Assembly: GCA_028679325.1 (NCBI GenBank)
Contig: JAJRBS010000138.1
Span: 1-19,069 of the forward strand
Origin: Methanoregulaceae archaeon
GTDB lineage: Archaea > Halobacteriota > Methanomicrobia > Methanomicrobiales > Methanospirillaceae
DNA length: 19,069 bases
Direction: 5' to 3'
The notes beneath the pieces were generated by a model, which was not told the origin of the DNA, searched no databases, and worked only from the letters and a program-made list of their open reading frames with translations. Numbering within the stretch: position 1 is the first letter of the stretch; the number at the start of each line of letters is the position of its first letter. Below, one piece after another: positions 1 through 7,173 of the stretch. The position numbers and the translations under genes are program-made.

Positions 1-562
1 GGACAAGCGCATCAATGAACAGCAGGTCGAGATCTTCAAGGCAGGACAGGCTTTCATCCGGGAGACATGCGTTGGTATCCGAAGTATAACCGATGCGGGT
101 ATCATGATCACAGATCAGCAATCCGTAGGTCTCCATCGGCGGGTGATTGACAGGAAAGAGCGTGACCTCAAGTCCGCAGACGCGAAACGGCTGGAAGGCT
201 TTCTTTATGGAAGCACTGAGGCCCATGAATCCAAATATCGATCCGCAATAGGCGATGACCCCCGGGCCTCCGAATACGTGGGGCAAATCCTGCACCCGAT
301 AAAATTCACCAAAACCCATGAAATGGTCATAATGACCGTGACTCCAGATGACACTGTCGATTCTGGGAGAACCGGCCAGGAGCAGTTGTTGGCGGAGATC
401 AGGAGTGGTCTCAACGAGGATCTTTTTATTTTCCTTTTCGATGAGGAAAGAGGTTCTCAACCGCTGGGTACCCGCTGAGCGGGCATAACTGCATTGAGGA
501 CAATGGCATCCGATCTTGGGTGTCCCTATTGCATCTCCTGTCCCCAACAGGGTAATCTGCAT
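1..562 (-). CDS. PhnP-like metallo-beta-lactamase-fold hydrolase (3' end cut by window edge)
   Basis: The reading frame opens with ATG at 562 and continues without a stop to the left edge, giving 187 N-terminal residues. It carries the metallo-beta-lactamase signature SHGHYDH (ligands H75, H77, D79, H80), then H140 (NHPPMET) and D162 (YTSDTNA), which fit a two-metal site. The N-terminus has C19, C21 and C24 in a CxCxxC pattern, as in the structural zinc site of E. coli PhnP, whose metal ligands fall at nearly the same spacing. PhnP is a phosphoribosyl cyclic-phosphate phosphodiesterase, and archaeal relatives probably also cleave cyclic phosphates, but the substrate here is unknown. The start lies one base past the stop of the AAA ATPase gene, so translation is probably coupled. 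The last histidine ligand expected of the family would be beyond the window. Confidence 0.85.
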   Translation of the reverse strand, partial: MQITLLGTGDAIGTPKIGCHCPQCSYARSAGTQRLRTSFLIEKENKKILVETTPDLRQQLLLAGSPRIDSVIWSHGHYDHFMGFGEFYRVQDLPHVFGGPGVIAYCGSIFGFMGLSASIKKAFQPFRVCGLEVTLFPVNHPPMETYGLLICDHDTRIGYTSDTNACLPDESLSCLEDLDLLFIDALV

Positions 563-563
563 A

Positions 564-1838
564 TTACAACCAGTTCTGGCTTCGAACGAGGCCACGGCTA
601 ACGATCAGAAGTATACCCCTTTCCATATCTACGTCGGTGACATGATCACGGTGCTCCATCAATGCCGAGAGCAAGGCCTCTTTTACCATAATCCGCAGAT
701 CGGACCCTGAAAAACCTTCAGTTGCATCAGCGATACGCTCGAAATCGCAGTGGCAAATGATACTGGCGGTAATCTGCTCAAGAATCTGGAGACGCATCGT
801 CCGATCCGGAAGGCCAAACTCAACGATCTCATCAAATCTCCTCCACGCCGCAGCATCGAGCAACTGGGGATGATTTGTTGCACCAATCAGAAGCACCCCA
901 TCTCTAATCAGGCTGATACGGTCGATATTCTTCAGAAGCGAGTTAACCGCCCGCTTCATGGCTCCATGGTCGTCTGTCACCCGGCTCTTGGCAACGAAGT
1001 CGAACTCATCGATGAAGAGTATGCATGGCGAGAGCTTCTTGGCAAAATCAAATATCCTGTCAATGTTCTTGGATGTTTCACCAAGGTACTGCGATGTGAC
1101 CATCGACAGGCGCACTTCTATCAGGGGGAGGTGCATCTCTCGGGAGAGAGCGAGAGCAAGTGATGTCTTTCCAGTTCCCGGGGGCCCGACGAAAAGGAGT
1201 TTACCGACTTCGTGAATGCGATGTCTTCGAAGTACTTCCCTGTGTTCCCGGGCCGTACTGATCTTCCGGATGATCCGTTTCTGTTCCTCGGTGCAGACAA
1301 ACTCTTCGAATTTCTGCTCGACCTCATCGGGTGCACTGATAATGACCAGGTCGAGGGCCGGTTTCAGACTCTCATCCTCAGCGGCGATGGATGAGATTTT
1401 CTGTGCCAGGAATGCCCGTGAATCTTCATAAGAAGGATTTTCAGCCTTTATAGCATCATAGGAAATATCACGCAGCCCTGAATTCATGTAATAGAAGGCA
1501 AGGGTTGGATTTTTTTTGATCAGGTCAGTACCAAATCTCTTCACAAACCACCCCGCCGCCGCTTCAAGGCTGGTCACCTGTATTCGCTGGCCGAAATCCT
1601 CACAGACTATTACGGGCGTTTTTCCCAGTTTCCCGCAAGCGTCCGCTATACCTGTGCTCCGTCGTATCATTCCTTCGGACAGGAACAAGGGGCGTTTTAT
1701 CTCCGAACCCCCATCCGTACCGAATAATTCCCGGCACTCCGGGGTAAGATCGTTCACATCGAGATCTGGATTCCGGTTGAATATCTCCGCCGTGAGCGCC
1801 AGTTCAAGTAGTTTCGGGGTCTCGTCCTCCGCGGACAT
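564..1838 (-). CDS. AAA+ ATPase with unfoldase-type pore loop, unknown substrate
   Basis: This is a 424-residue protein with a single C-terminal AAA+ module. Walker A is GPPGTGKT (218-225), Walker B is CILFIDEFD (272-280), sensor 1 is in GATN (319-322), the arginine finger pair is RR (333-334) and sensor 2 is GFSGSD (375-380). Between Walker A and B, the YLGET segment (251-255) resembles the aromatic-hydrophobic-glycine pore loop of classical AAA unfoldases such as PAN and FtsH. Residues 1-190 form an N-terminal region I do not recognise and probably set substrate choice. No transmembrane or protease domain is visible. The gene lies 44 bases downstream of methionine aminopeptidase and one base before the PhnP-like gene, inside one operon. 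An AT-rich tract at 1841-1857 precedes the start but is too close for an obvious promoter. Known: the family remodels proteins in an ATP-dependent way. Inferred: a cytosolic unfoldase. Confidence 0.85.
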   Translation of the reverse strand: MSAEDETPKLLELALTAEIFNRNPDLDVNDLTPECRELFGTDGGSEIKRPLFLSEGMIRRSTGIADACGKLGKTPVIVCEDFGQRIQVTSLEAAAGWFVKRFGTDLIKKNPTLAFYYMNSGLRDISYDAIKAENPSYEDSRAFLAQKISSIAAEDESLKPALDLVIISAPDEVEQKFEEFVCTEEQKRIIRKISTAREHREVLRRHRIHEVGKLLFVGPPGTGKTSLALALSREMHLPLIEVRLSMVTSQYLGETSKNIDRIFDFAKKLSPCILFIDEFDFVAKSRVTDDHGAMKRAVNSLLKNIDRISLIRDGVLLIGATNHPQLLDAAAWRRFDEIVEFGLPDRTMRLQILEQITASIICHCDFERIADATEGFSGSDLRIMVKEALLSALMEHRDHVTDVDMERGILLIVSRGLVRSQNWL

Positions 1839-1882
1839 GTCAATAAATTTTATTATTGGATTTCTGCGTCAATAAGGATATC

Positions 1883-2770
1883 TCATGCCGTGGTGACGAT
1901 AACGCCATCCTCGGTGACGATAAGGGTGTGCTCATGCTGTGAGACCAGGGACCCGGGTATGTCCGCAAGGACAGGATAGGCGCGCACAATACCCTGCGAG
2001 ACGAGGGTGGCAAGGGCGAAGTCCTGCTTCTCCACCTGAACCCACCGGCGTGCAAACGGCAGACCCCTCCTCTCACGCACCAAATCCAGGAGCTTCCGGG
2101 CCGGAGCAAGCCGGACAGGTTTGATCCCGACCTGTGAGAAGATCTCCACGCGCGCTTTGTCAGTCACTCTTCCTGAACCGGTGGTGGCGAAGGGTTCGAT
2201 GGCAAATACCATGCCGGGCTCGAGTTTTCCACCTCCCGGTGCCAAAAAATTGGGAATGGTCGGCGGGGTATGGATTGTGTATCTGTCAAGTCCGTGCCCC
2301 GTAAGATTCATGACCGGCCGGAAACCCCGGGTTTCGATCTCTTTCTGGATAGCCTCGCCCAGATCCCTTACCATGACTCCGGGTTTCACAAGGCGGATGG
2401 CGCTCTCCAGCGCGGACTGTGAGGCTTCGAGGAGGAGCCCGTTGTCTCCCAGGTCGACGGTGGTCGCGGTATCTGCTATATATCCGTCAATGTGGACTCC
2501 GAGATCCAGTTTGACAACATCGCCCTGGGCAAAGACCCGCCCGTCGTCCAATGAAGCGGTATCGTGGGCGGCATCTTCATTGAGTGAGATGTTCAGGGGG
2601 AAAGCAAGACCTGCCCCCGTCATATGAACCATCTCTTCGATCTCTTCTACAACATCCCGGATCGAACCCCCAGGTTTTATCATCCCCGAACCTTTATTCA
2701 GAATTTCACGTGCAATCCTGCCAGCTTCACGATATTTATCGCAGGCTTCTTCGGTTGGGGGTATTTTCAC
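1883..2770 (-). CDS. map: Methionine aminopeptidase, type II
   Basis: This 295-residue enzyme removes the initiator methionine from nascent proteins in the cytosol. It has the archaeal/eukaryotic type II form, with an insert between H159 and E192. The two-metal ligands are D89, D100, H159, E192 and E280, and substrate-binding H69 is also present. These correspond to D82, D93, H153, E187, E280 and H62 of the Pyrococcus furiosus enzyme. Its ATG overlaps the stop of the upstream M24 peptidase gene in an ATGA junction, which indicates translational coupling. Length and motifs are complete. A second M24-fold enzyme immediately upstream makes this a two-peptidase operon. I see no oddities in the sequence. 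Confidence 0.95.
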   Translation of the reverse strand: MKIPPTEEACDKYREAGRIAREILNKGSGMIKPGGSIRDVVEEIEEMVHMTGAGLAFPLNISLNEDAAHDTASLDDGRVFAQGDVVKLDLGVHIDGYIADTATTVDLGDNGLLLEASQSALESAIRLVKPGVMVRDLGEAIQKEIETRGFRPVMNLTGHGLDRYTIHTPPTIPNFLAPGGGKLEPGMVFAIEPFATTGSGRVTDKARVEIFSQVGIKPVRLAPARKLLDLVRERRGLPFARRWVQVEKQDFALATLVSQGIVRAYPVLADIPGSLVSQHEHTLIVTEDGVIVTTA

Positions 2771-3894
2771 AACACCAGCTCCCGTGGAAACCGGGTCATG
2801 CAGTCCAGGCCTTCCCCCCGGATCACACCAATATTTTCAAGTCTGACCCCCCCGATCTTCGGGTAGTAGAGTCCCGGCTCTATGGTAACCACGTTTCCTT
2901 TCTTCAAAATCCCTCCCGACGGGCCGAGAACAGGGAGCTCGTGCACTTCGAGTCCGACCCCGTGACCGAGGTTATGCGTAAAGCCTTCTGCACCACTTTC
3001 AAAACCCTGTTCGCGAAAAAACTCTACGACTGACTGATGAACATCTGCTCCAGTCACTCCGGGGCGAAGCATCGCTATAGCGAGATCCTGGGCGTCCCTT
3101 ACTGCCTGAAACATTTCGACAACGTCTGTTGCAGGGGTTCCTTTTGACACGGTCCGGGTCATATCTGTAAAATACCCTGAAGTCATACTTTTCGGAAAAA
3201 CATCGATGACAATGGGTTCTTCAGAGAACAGAGGCCCCGTACCAGTTTTATGCGGAAGGGCGGCGTCTTTCCCGCAGGACACAATGGTATCTTTTGCCTG
3301 GTACCCCTGTTTCAGAAGATAGCGGTGCATGTCAGATCGTATCCTTTCAGAGGTAAGAGGCTGTTTTCCAAGGTATAATACCCCTCTCCGTGGCTTTGAC
3401 CGGCGTATCATCATGGTTGCCCTCTTCATTGCGGCATCGGTTGCTTCCTGAACCTTCCTTATCTCTGATACCTCTGTCTTTCTTTTACGAGCCCGCATAT
3501 TGGGAATTGTGCCCGAGTCAACAGACACAGTCGTGAGATCAGAAAGGTATTTTCCAAGGGCAAAGGGCAGGTCGGGGGGGACGAGTATCGGGCCTCCGAC
3601 CAGATCATGAATCATGAGCGCATACGCCCTCCAACGGTCTTTCTCCTCCTCGAGATAGCGCAAAAGATCTGTCTCCGTACGGCTCATCACACCGACAGCC
3701 GCTTCACGGGAGGCCCGGACGTACTCCATCGGGGACACAACGATAAATCCTCTCTCATCTCTCTTCTTCGCAAAAACGAATGGATCAGTGGTGACGAAGC
3801 GGGTGATGTAACGCATATCCGCATATTCCGAAGATCCGAACATAACAAACGCTTCGGCGCCTCCTTTCTGAAGAGACCGGTCAAGCGCGTCCAT
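2767..3894 (-). CDS. M24 family peptidase (Xaa-Pro aminopeptidase-like)
   Basis: The protein has 375 residues from ATG 3894, or 377 from a GTG at 3900; residue numbers here use the longer form. The C-terminal half has the pita-bread fold metal ligands D233 (VIDVFP), D246 (FTDMTRT), H313 (LGHGVGLEVHE), E341 (IEPGLYY) and E355 (RLEN). The N-terminal half, about residues 1-150, matches the creatinase-type N-domain seen in prolidases and Xaa-Pro aminopeptidases. It probably releases N-terminal residues next to proline, or cleaves dipeptides, in the cytosol. I chose ATG 3894 because homologous N-termini usually begin close to the MDALD segment. A TATA-like box at 3924-3932 would place transcription start near 3902, which could also allow leaderless use of the GTG. 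The stop overlaps the map start. Confidence 0.9.
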   Translation of the reverse strand: MDALDRSLQKGGAEAFVMFGSSEYADMRYITRFVTTDPFVFAKKRDERGFIVVSPMEYVRASREAAVGVMSRTETDLLRYLEEEKDRWRAYALMIHDLVGGPILVPPDLPFALGKYLSDLTTVSVDSGTIPNMRARKRKTEVSEIRKVQEATDAAMKRATMMIRRSKPRRGVLYLGKQPLTSERIRSDMHRYLLKQGYQAKDTIVSCGKDAALPHKTGTGPLFSEEPIVIDVFPKSMTSGYFTDMTRTVSKGTPATDVVEMFQAVRDAQDLAIAMLRPGVTGADVHQSVVEFFREQGFESGAEGFTHNLGHGVGLEVHELPVLGPSGGILKKGNVVTIEPGLYYPKIGGVRLENIGVIRGEGLDCMTRFPRELVL

Positions 3895-3923
3895 ACTCAC
3901 TTCTTATTCGCAGAACCACAAGT

Positions 3924-3932
3924 AGTTTTATT
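3924..3932. promoter_or_regulatory. TATA-like box in divergent intergenic region
   Basis: An A/T run (AGTTTTATT on plus, AATAAAACT on minus) sits centrally in the 58-base gap between two divergent genes. Each start is about 25-30 bases from its centre (3894/3900 on the left, 3953 on the right). One bidirectional box, or two overlapping boxes, could serve both genes and give leaderless or very short-leader transcripts. This rests on position and composition only. Confidence 0.4.
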
Positions 3933-3952
3933 CCGGAAGATACCTATGAGTA

Positions 3953-4180
3953 ATGGATCCTGCGACGAAAGAGAGCTTCAAATGGAAATTTTACCGTCTC
4001 CAAATCATGATAAATATTGTCATTTTCCTCGTTGCAGCCGCTTTCATTGCCCTCTTTCTGGCAGCAGAAGAATACCGCATTCCGGCCTTCATCGGCCTCA
4101 TACTTGCTGCAACAATCCTCGGGCTGTATACCCGGCACAGGTACAGGGTCACAAAGGCCTGGCTGGAAGAACAGACCTGA
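3953..4180 (+). CDS. Small two-helix membrane protein, unknown function
   Basis: This 75-residue protein has a short charged N-terminus (1-16), two hydrophobic segments at about 18-38 and 44-60 separated by EEYR, and a basic tail containing RHRYRVTKAW. That pattern predicts a helical hairpin in the membrane with positively charged ends in the cytosol. I do not recognise a family. The start at ATG 3953 is about 25 bases from the TATA-like box at 3924-3932, consistent with a leaderless message. It is followed after 37 bases by a winged-helix-like gene on the same strand, which may share its transcript. No enzymatic motif is visible. Confidence 0.65.
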   Translation: MDPATKESFKWKFYRLQIMINIVIFLVAAAFIALFLAAEEYRIPAFIGLILAATILGLYTRHRYRVTKAWLEEQT

Positions 4181-4217
4181 ACGGAGAGAGTCATGGTTTC
4201 ACCCCAGGATAGAGCTG

Positions 4218-4505
4218 ATGATTGAAAGAGTGAAGACCGAGATAGAACTGATGCAGAGACATACGGAAGTCCTTCGGACGGTCGTCGCTCACCAGCCGAT
4301 CGGGATCATGAAGCTTTCAGAACTGCTTGACCTTCCCTTTCACAGGATCAGATATTCCCTGAGAGTCCTCGAACAGATGGGCTACATACGGGCATCGCCG
4401 GCAGGTGCCGTTCCAACGCCTGAGGCTGAAGAACTTCTGCGTCACCTTAACGAAGAGATCGAAGATATGATAACACTTCTGACGGCGATGAAACAGTATT
4501 CATAA
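4218..4505 (+). CDS. Small winged-helix-like DNA-binding protein
   Basis: The 95-residue product from ATG 4218 has an N-terminal helix (1-22) rich in E/R. A helix-turn-helix-like stretch follows at 29-58 (IMKLSELLDLPFHRIRYSLR, then LEQMGYIRAS), with the spacing of a winged-helix regulator whose recognition helix lies around PFHRIRYSLR. The C-terminus (68-92) is an acidic amphipathic helix that may dimerise. The frame is open further upstream to 4017, but that part overlaps the membrane-protein gene in another frame and looks like a shadow. The weak purine-rich GGATAG upstream is the only ribosome-site candidate. It is probably a transcriptional regulator, possibly acting on its own operon; the target is unknown. 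Confidence 0.7.
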   Translation: MIERVKTEIELMQRHTEVLRTVVAHQPIGIMKLSELLDLPFHRIRYSLRVLEQMGYIRASPAGAVPTPEAEELLRHLNEEIEDMITLLTAMKQYS

Positions 4506-4560
4506 TATGAGGGGCAATTTCTGGATAAAGACCCCGGTTTTTGGGTTTGCATAACGCTAC

Positions 4561-4572
4561 TTTTAAAAATAT
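4561..4572 (+). promoter_or_regulatory. TATA box for the tRNA-Asn / tRNA-CAT transcript
   Basis: TTTTAAAAATAT stands out in GC-richer surroundings, centred about 38 bases upstream of the tRNA-Asn 5' end. Archaeal transcription would begin near 4592, giving a leader of about 13 bases for RNase P to remove. Confidence 0.6.
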
Positions 4573-4604
4573 GCAGCAAGAATCTTCTAGGGCACATCGA
4601 TCGT

Positions 4605-4677
4605 GCCGCCATAACTCAGTTGGTAGAGTGGCTGGCTGTTAACCAGCATGTCACAGGTTCGAGTCCTGTTGGCGGCG
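4605..4677 (+). tRNA. tRNA-Asn(GTT)
   Basis: The 73-base gene folds as a complete cloverleaf. The acceptor GCCGCCA (4605-4611) pairs with TGGCGGC (4670-4676), with discriminator G4677. The anticodon stem GCTGG/CCAGC encloses loop CTGTTAA with anticodon GTT at 4638-4640, and the T arm holds GGTTCGAGTCC. No intron and no encoded CCA are present. It is followed after 10 bases by another tRNA, probably on the same transcript. Confidence 0.95.
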
Positions 4678-4687
4678 CTTAACCGGC

Positions 4688-4762
4688 GGGCCCGTAGCTT
4701 AGTCCGGTTAGAGCGCCCGGCTCATAACCGGGCGGTCATGCGTTCGAATCGCATCGGGCCCA
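4688..4762 (+). tRNA. tRNA with CAT anticodon: probably tRNA-Ile2 (AUA-decoding), else elongator tRNA-Met
   Basis: This 75-base cloverleaf has acceptor GGGCCCG (4688-4694) paired with CGGGCCC (4755-4761), discriminator A4762, and anticodon loop CTCATAA between CCCGG and CCGGG. It is not an initiator, which in archaea starts AGC. Its acceptor stem, anticodon stem and most of the T arm match the tRNA-Ile(GAT) at 14542-14615. That suggests an isoleucine tRNA whose C34 is converted to agmatidine by TiaS so that it reads AUA. Automatic annotation would call it tRNA-Met. An elongator tRNA-Met remains possible. Confidence 0.85.
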
Positions 4763-4770
4763 TACGCCTC

Positions 4771-4783
4771 TCCTTTTCATTTT
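4771..4783 (+). terminator. Oligo-T terminator after the tRNA pair
   Basis: Two T4 runs (4774-4777 and 4780-4783) in a pyrimidine-rich stretch begin about ten bases after the tRNA 3' end. Short T tracts of this kind end archaeal transcripts without needing a hairpin. Confidence 0.4.
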
Positions 4784-4827
4784 AAAAAACACAATATGTA
4801 TGAGATTCCGCTGACATCTCTAGTGTC

Positions 4828-5856
4828 ATGTATTGTCCTGTCTGCGGCGATGACTGTGTTGACCACGCATCGGCCCTGATTGCCCTCATGCCGCGGATAT
4901 TTGCCAACTGTCCTTCCTGCCAGCATCAACCCCTTTATAAAACGACTCCACCTCCACCAGGGAGTTATCATGATCCCTGCTCCTGCGGTAAAAGGTTCAT
5001 TGACGAAGTCTTTGCCCATCTGTATGATATTCTCGTGCGGGAAGGTCTTTTTTCCGGGAAAGAGCCCTTGAAAGCGGTTGGAACACCGCTTGTTCATCCG
5101 GGTTTTCCCACCACAAGCCCACCCTTCCTTCCCAAAAAATCCCTGGTCCTCCTCTCCCGCGTGGCAGACAAGGATGTCGCTGCACATATGCTCAAGGAAG
5201 TCCCGGAGATCAGAGGGGTTGTAAGGAACGGCGAATTCACCCCCGGGGTGACGGATCCGGATCTTCTTGTCCCCCCGAGAAGGAACGAACTGCTTGCCGG
5301 TTGTGATGTCCGGGCCGATATCTATCCGACAACGGCCGGGTCCATCGTTCTCTTCCAGCAGCAATCCATGATGCACATCGAATTTCCCCGTTTTTTCAAT
5401 CCGAAGATCCAGGCAGTTGAGTCCCGGATAAGGACTCTCTCGCCACAATGGTTCGTTGACGCCTTCTGCGGAACCGGCAAACTCGGCCTCACGGCTGCGA
5501 GAATGGGTGTACCTCATGTGGTGCTGAACGATTCCTGGTTTGCTGCGGCATTCTGGTCCGCCTTCAACCTTACAATCAACCGGGAATTCTTCCGTTTCGA
5601 TGAGGTCAGGATTCTCAACGATTACAAAAGTATGGAAGGCGAACCAGTCCGGACTGATCCAAAACCGGTGGCAAGAACCGAGGGAGAACAGGAAATTCTG
5701 GTTTATCAGGGAGATTTCAGGAAACTTCACCAGGTGCTTCCGGCAGGACCGGTCCTTGCTGCGCTGGATGTTTTTGAGAAAGCTGACAGGAAAGCCACAG
5801 GTTCGGTTCTGCACTACTGGCGTGAACATGTAACCGGCGAGGCATTTATCCCCTGA
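4828..5856 (+). CDS. Zinc-finger protein with methyltransferase-like Rossmann domain, unknown function
   Basis: The 342-residue protein opens with a cysteine-rich region: CPVC (3-6), C10, CPSC (28-31) and C51/C53, suggesting one or two zinc sites. Residues 85-190 are an unrecognised mixed region. Residues 208-320 resemble a class I S-adenosylmethionine methyltransferase: motif I is FVDAFCGTGKLGL (209-221), and an acidic turn (LND, 233-235) follows the next strand. The later strand LAALDVF (310-316) has no NPPY/DPPY catalytic motif, so base methylation is doubtful. A nucleic-acid- or protein-modifying role, or a cofactor-binding role without catalysis, are all open. TATA-like sequence at 4791-4800 gives a short leader. 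The last codons contain the probable SRP RNA promoter. A 362-residue antisense frame over the same bases has no recognisable motifs. Confidence 0.8.
   Translation: MYCPVCGDDCVDHASALIALMPRIFANCPSCQHQPLYKTTPPPPGSYHDPCSCGKRFIDEVFAHLYDILVREGLFSGKEPLKAVGTPLVHPGFPTTSPPFLPKKSLVLLSRVADKDVAAHMLKEVPEIRGVVRNGEFTPGVTDPDLLVPPRRNELLAGCDVRADIYPTTAGSIVLFQQQSMMHIEFPRFFNPKIQAVESRIRTLSPQWFVDAFCGTGKLGLTAARMGVPHVVLNDSWFAAAFWSAFNLTINREFFRFDEVRILNDYKSMEGEPVRTDPKPVARTEGEQEILVYQGDFRKLHQVLPAGPVLAALDVFEKADRKATGSVLHYWREHVTGEAFIP
5843..5851 (+). promoter_or_regulatory. Probable TATA box of the SRP RNA, inside the preceding gene
   Basis: CATTTATCC is centred about 25 bases before the predicted 5' end of the SRP RNA (5871) and lies within the last codons of the methyltransferase-like gene. 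A second A/T stretch at 5863-5868 is too close to the RNA start to be the TATA box. Confidence 0.45.
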
Positions 5857-5870
5857 GCTTCTCATATAGT

Positions 5871-6183
5871 AATGGGGACTAGCCCGGGTGGTTCGGCGTC
5901 ACCTGTCACCTGAAACCGTCGGTATGCGGGGGGCGAAGTTTGAGGAAGGCCGAGGCGGCCTGCTGGAGCCGCCGTTTTCTTTCGTTGAAACCTCGTCCCA
6001 TGAGGTCGGTGGACAGGGATCAAAGTCCCGGAGGGGGCGGCGACCTGCAGCCGCGGGTAACGGTTCAGGCCCGGAAGGGAGCAGACTTACCGTGGACATC
6101 CGGCGCCCATGGGGGCGCGGGGCGGAGGAGGAGGTCGGTGGTGAACGCAGGTGCGTGCGGTCGACCGATAACACGTCCCCATT
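5871..6183 (+). ncRNA. ffs: Signal recognition particle 7S RNA (archaeal SRP RNA)
   Basis: This is the RNA scaffold of the particle that targets membrane and secreted proteins with SRP54 and SRP19. The helix 8 core is unmistakable at 6063-6084: the GTTCAGG side, a GGAA tetraloop flanked by CCC and GGG, then the AGCAG side. The Alu domain near the 5' end has the GGTTCGGCG loop region and a TGTCA (UGUNR) motif around 5910. The 5' AATGGGGAC (5871-5879) pairs with 3' GTCCCCATT (6175-6183), closing the long terminal helix typical of archaeal SRP RNA and giving about 313 bases, the usual archaeal length. Open frames on both strands here are artefacts of high GC. The ends may be off by a few bases. 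Confidence 0.93.
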
Positions 6184-6204
6184 CCCCAACAACCGTTCAA
6201 GATC

Positions 6205-7149
6205 ATGGCCAAAGTCACGATTATCGGAGCAACGGGCAGCGTTGGTTCATTTGCGGCCCATACCATTTCAGAAATTCCCCATGTCAGCGAAATTCTCCTT
6301 ATCGGCAGGGAAGGACGAGAGGATCTGCTAACCGGGATATCCCAGGATCTCAAAGACTCGTTTGCGGCATGCGGGAATTCTATTGAGCTCGATTGGACGA
6401 CCGACATCAGGGAGTCAGAGGGCTCCGACATTGTAGTCTGTGCTGCAGGAATCGGACGACGGCCGGGACAGGACCGGCTCGACCTTGCCCTTGGCAATGC
6501 ACGCCTTGTTTCTGCTATATCTGACCAGGTGGGAGAATCTTCGCCGGATTCAATTCTGTTTATGGTGACGAACCCCGTCGACGTCATGACCTCCGTAGCC
6601 CTCAGGTATTCCGGTATGGACCCAACGAAGGTCTTTGGTCTTGGGACTCATCTTGATTCGATGCGGCTCAAAGCACTTATCGCGTTATTTTTCAAGGTTC
6701 ATGTGAGTGAGGTGCACACCCGGATCATTGGTGAACATGGTGATAGTATGGTCCCTCTCTGGTCAGCGACCACAATCGGGGGCATCCAGATTAGTAATCT
6801 CCTCGCATTCTCACGCCTTCCGATGACAGAGATGGTCGAGACCGTTAAGGCAAGCGGAGAGAGCATTATCAGGAACAAGGGTGCAACGGTCTATGGCCCC
6901 GGAGAAGCCATAGCAACACTGGCAGGGACTGTCCTTGGCAATGAGAACCGGATACTCACGGTCTCAGCCTACATCATGAGCGAGGTCCATGACATAGGAG
7001 ACGTCTGCATCGGTGTCCCTGCGAGGATGAACCGTAACGGTGTCTTTCCGATCCCTATCCGGATCGATGAGCAGGAAGTTGTGCAGTTCAAAGCCTCGGT
7101 GGAAAAGATCCGGGAGATTACCGCAGATATTTTCAAGCGTCTGGAATAA
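6205..7149 (+). CDS. mdh: Malate dehydrogenase (LDH/MDH family)
   Basis: The 314-residue enzyme interconverts malate and oxaloacetate. The nucleotide-binding loop is GATGSVG (8-14). The second strand ends LIGREGRED (32-40), where R35/R38 rather than an acidic residue at the ribose site suggests NADP(H) use or dual specificity. Substrate and catalytic residues are present: R85/R86 and R91 (GRRPGQDR), N123 (TNPVD), D151 and R154 (HLDSMR) and catalytic H178 (IGEHGD). In methanogens it links the partial, reductive citric-acid pathway to oxaloacetate. The start is only 21 bases after the SRP RNA, with no separate promoter visible. It converges with the aEF-1beta gene downstream. Malate rather than lactate specificity is inferred from family context. 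Confidence 0.93.
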   Translation: MAKVTIIGATGSVGSFAAHTISEIPHVSEILLIGREGREDLLTGISQDLKDSFAACGNSIELDWTTDIRESEGSDIVVCAAGIGRRPGQDRLDLALGNARLVSAISDQVGESSPDSILFMVTNPVDVMTSVALRYSGMDPTKVFGLGTHLDSMRLKALIALFFKVHVSEVHTRIIGEHGDSMVPLWSATTIGGIQISNLLAFSRLPMTEMVETVKASGESIIRNKGATVYGPGEAIATLAGTVLGNENRILTVSAYIMSEVHDIGDVCIGVPARMNRNGVFPIPIRIDEQEVVQFKASVEKIREITADIFKRLE

Positions 7150-7173
7150 GAAAAGAGGGGCCCGAAAATAGGC

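Noticed and set aside
104..478. 124-residue plus-strand open frame
   Set aside because: It is antisense to the metallo-beta-lactamase-fold gene, whose zinc motifs are unambiguous.
4777..5865. 362-residue minus-strand open frame, longer than the gene opposite it
   Set aside because: No recognisable motif; the plus strand carries CxxC knuckles and an S-adenosylmethionine motif, and the frame would run over the SRP promoter region.
5888..6587. Several open frames on both strands
   Set aside because: They cover the SRP RNA and the start of mdh; their composition is driven by GC-rich RNA helices.
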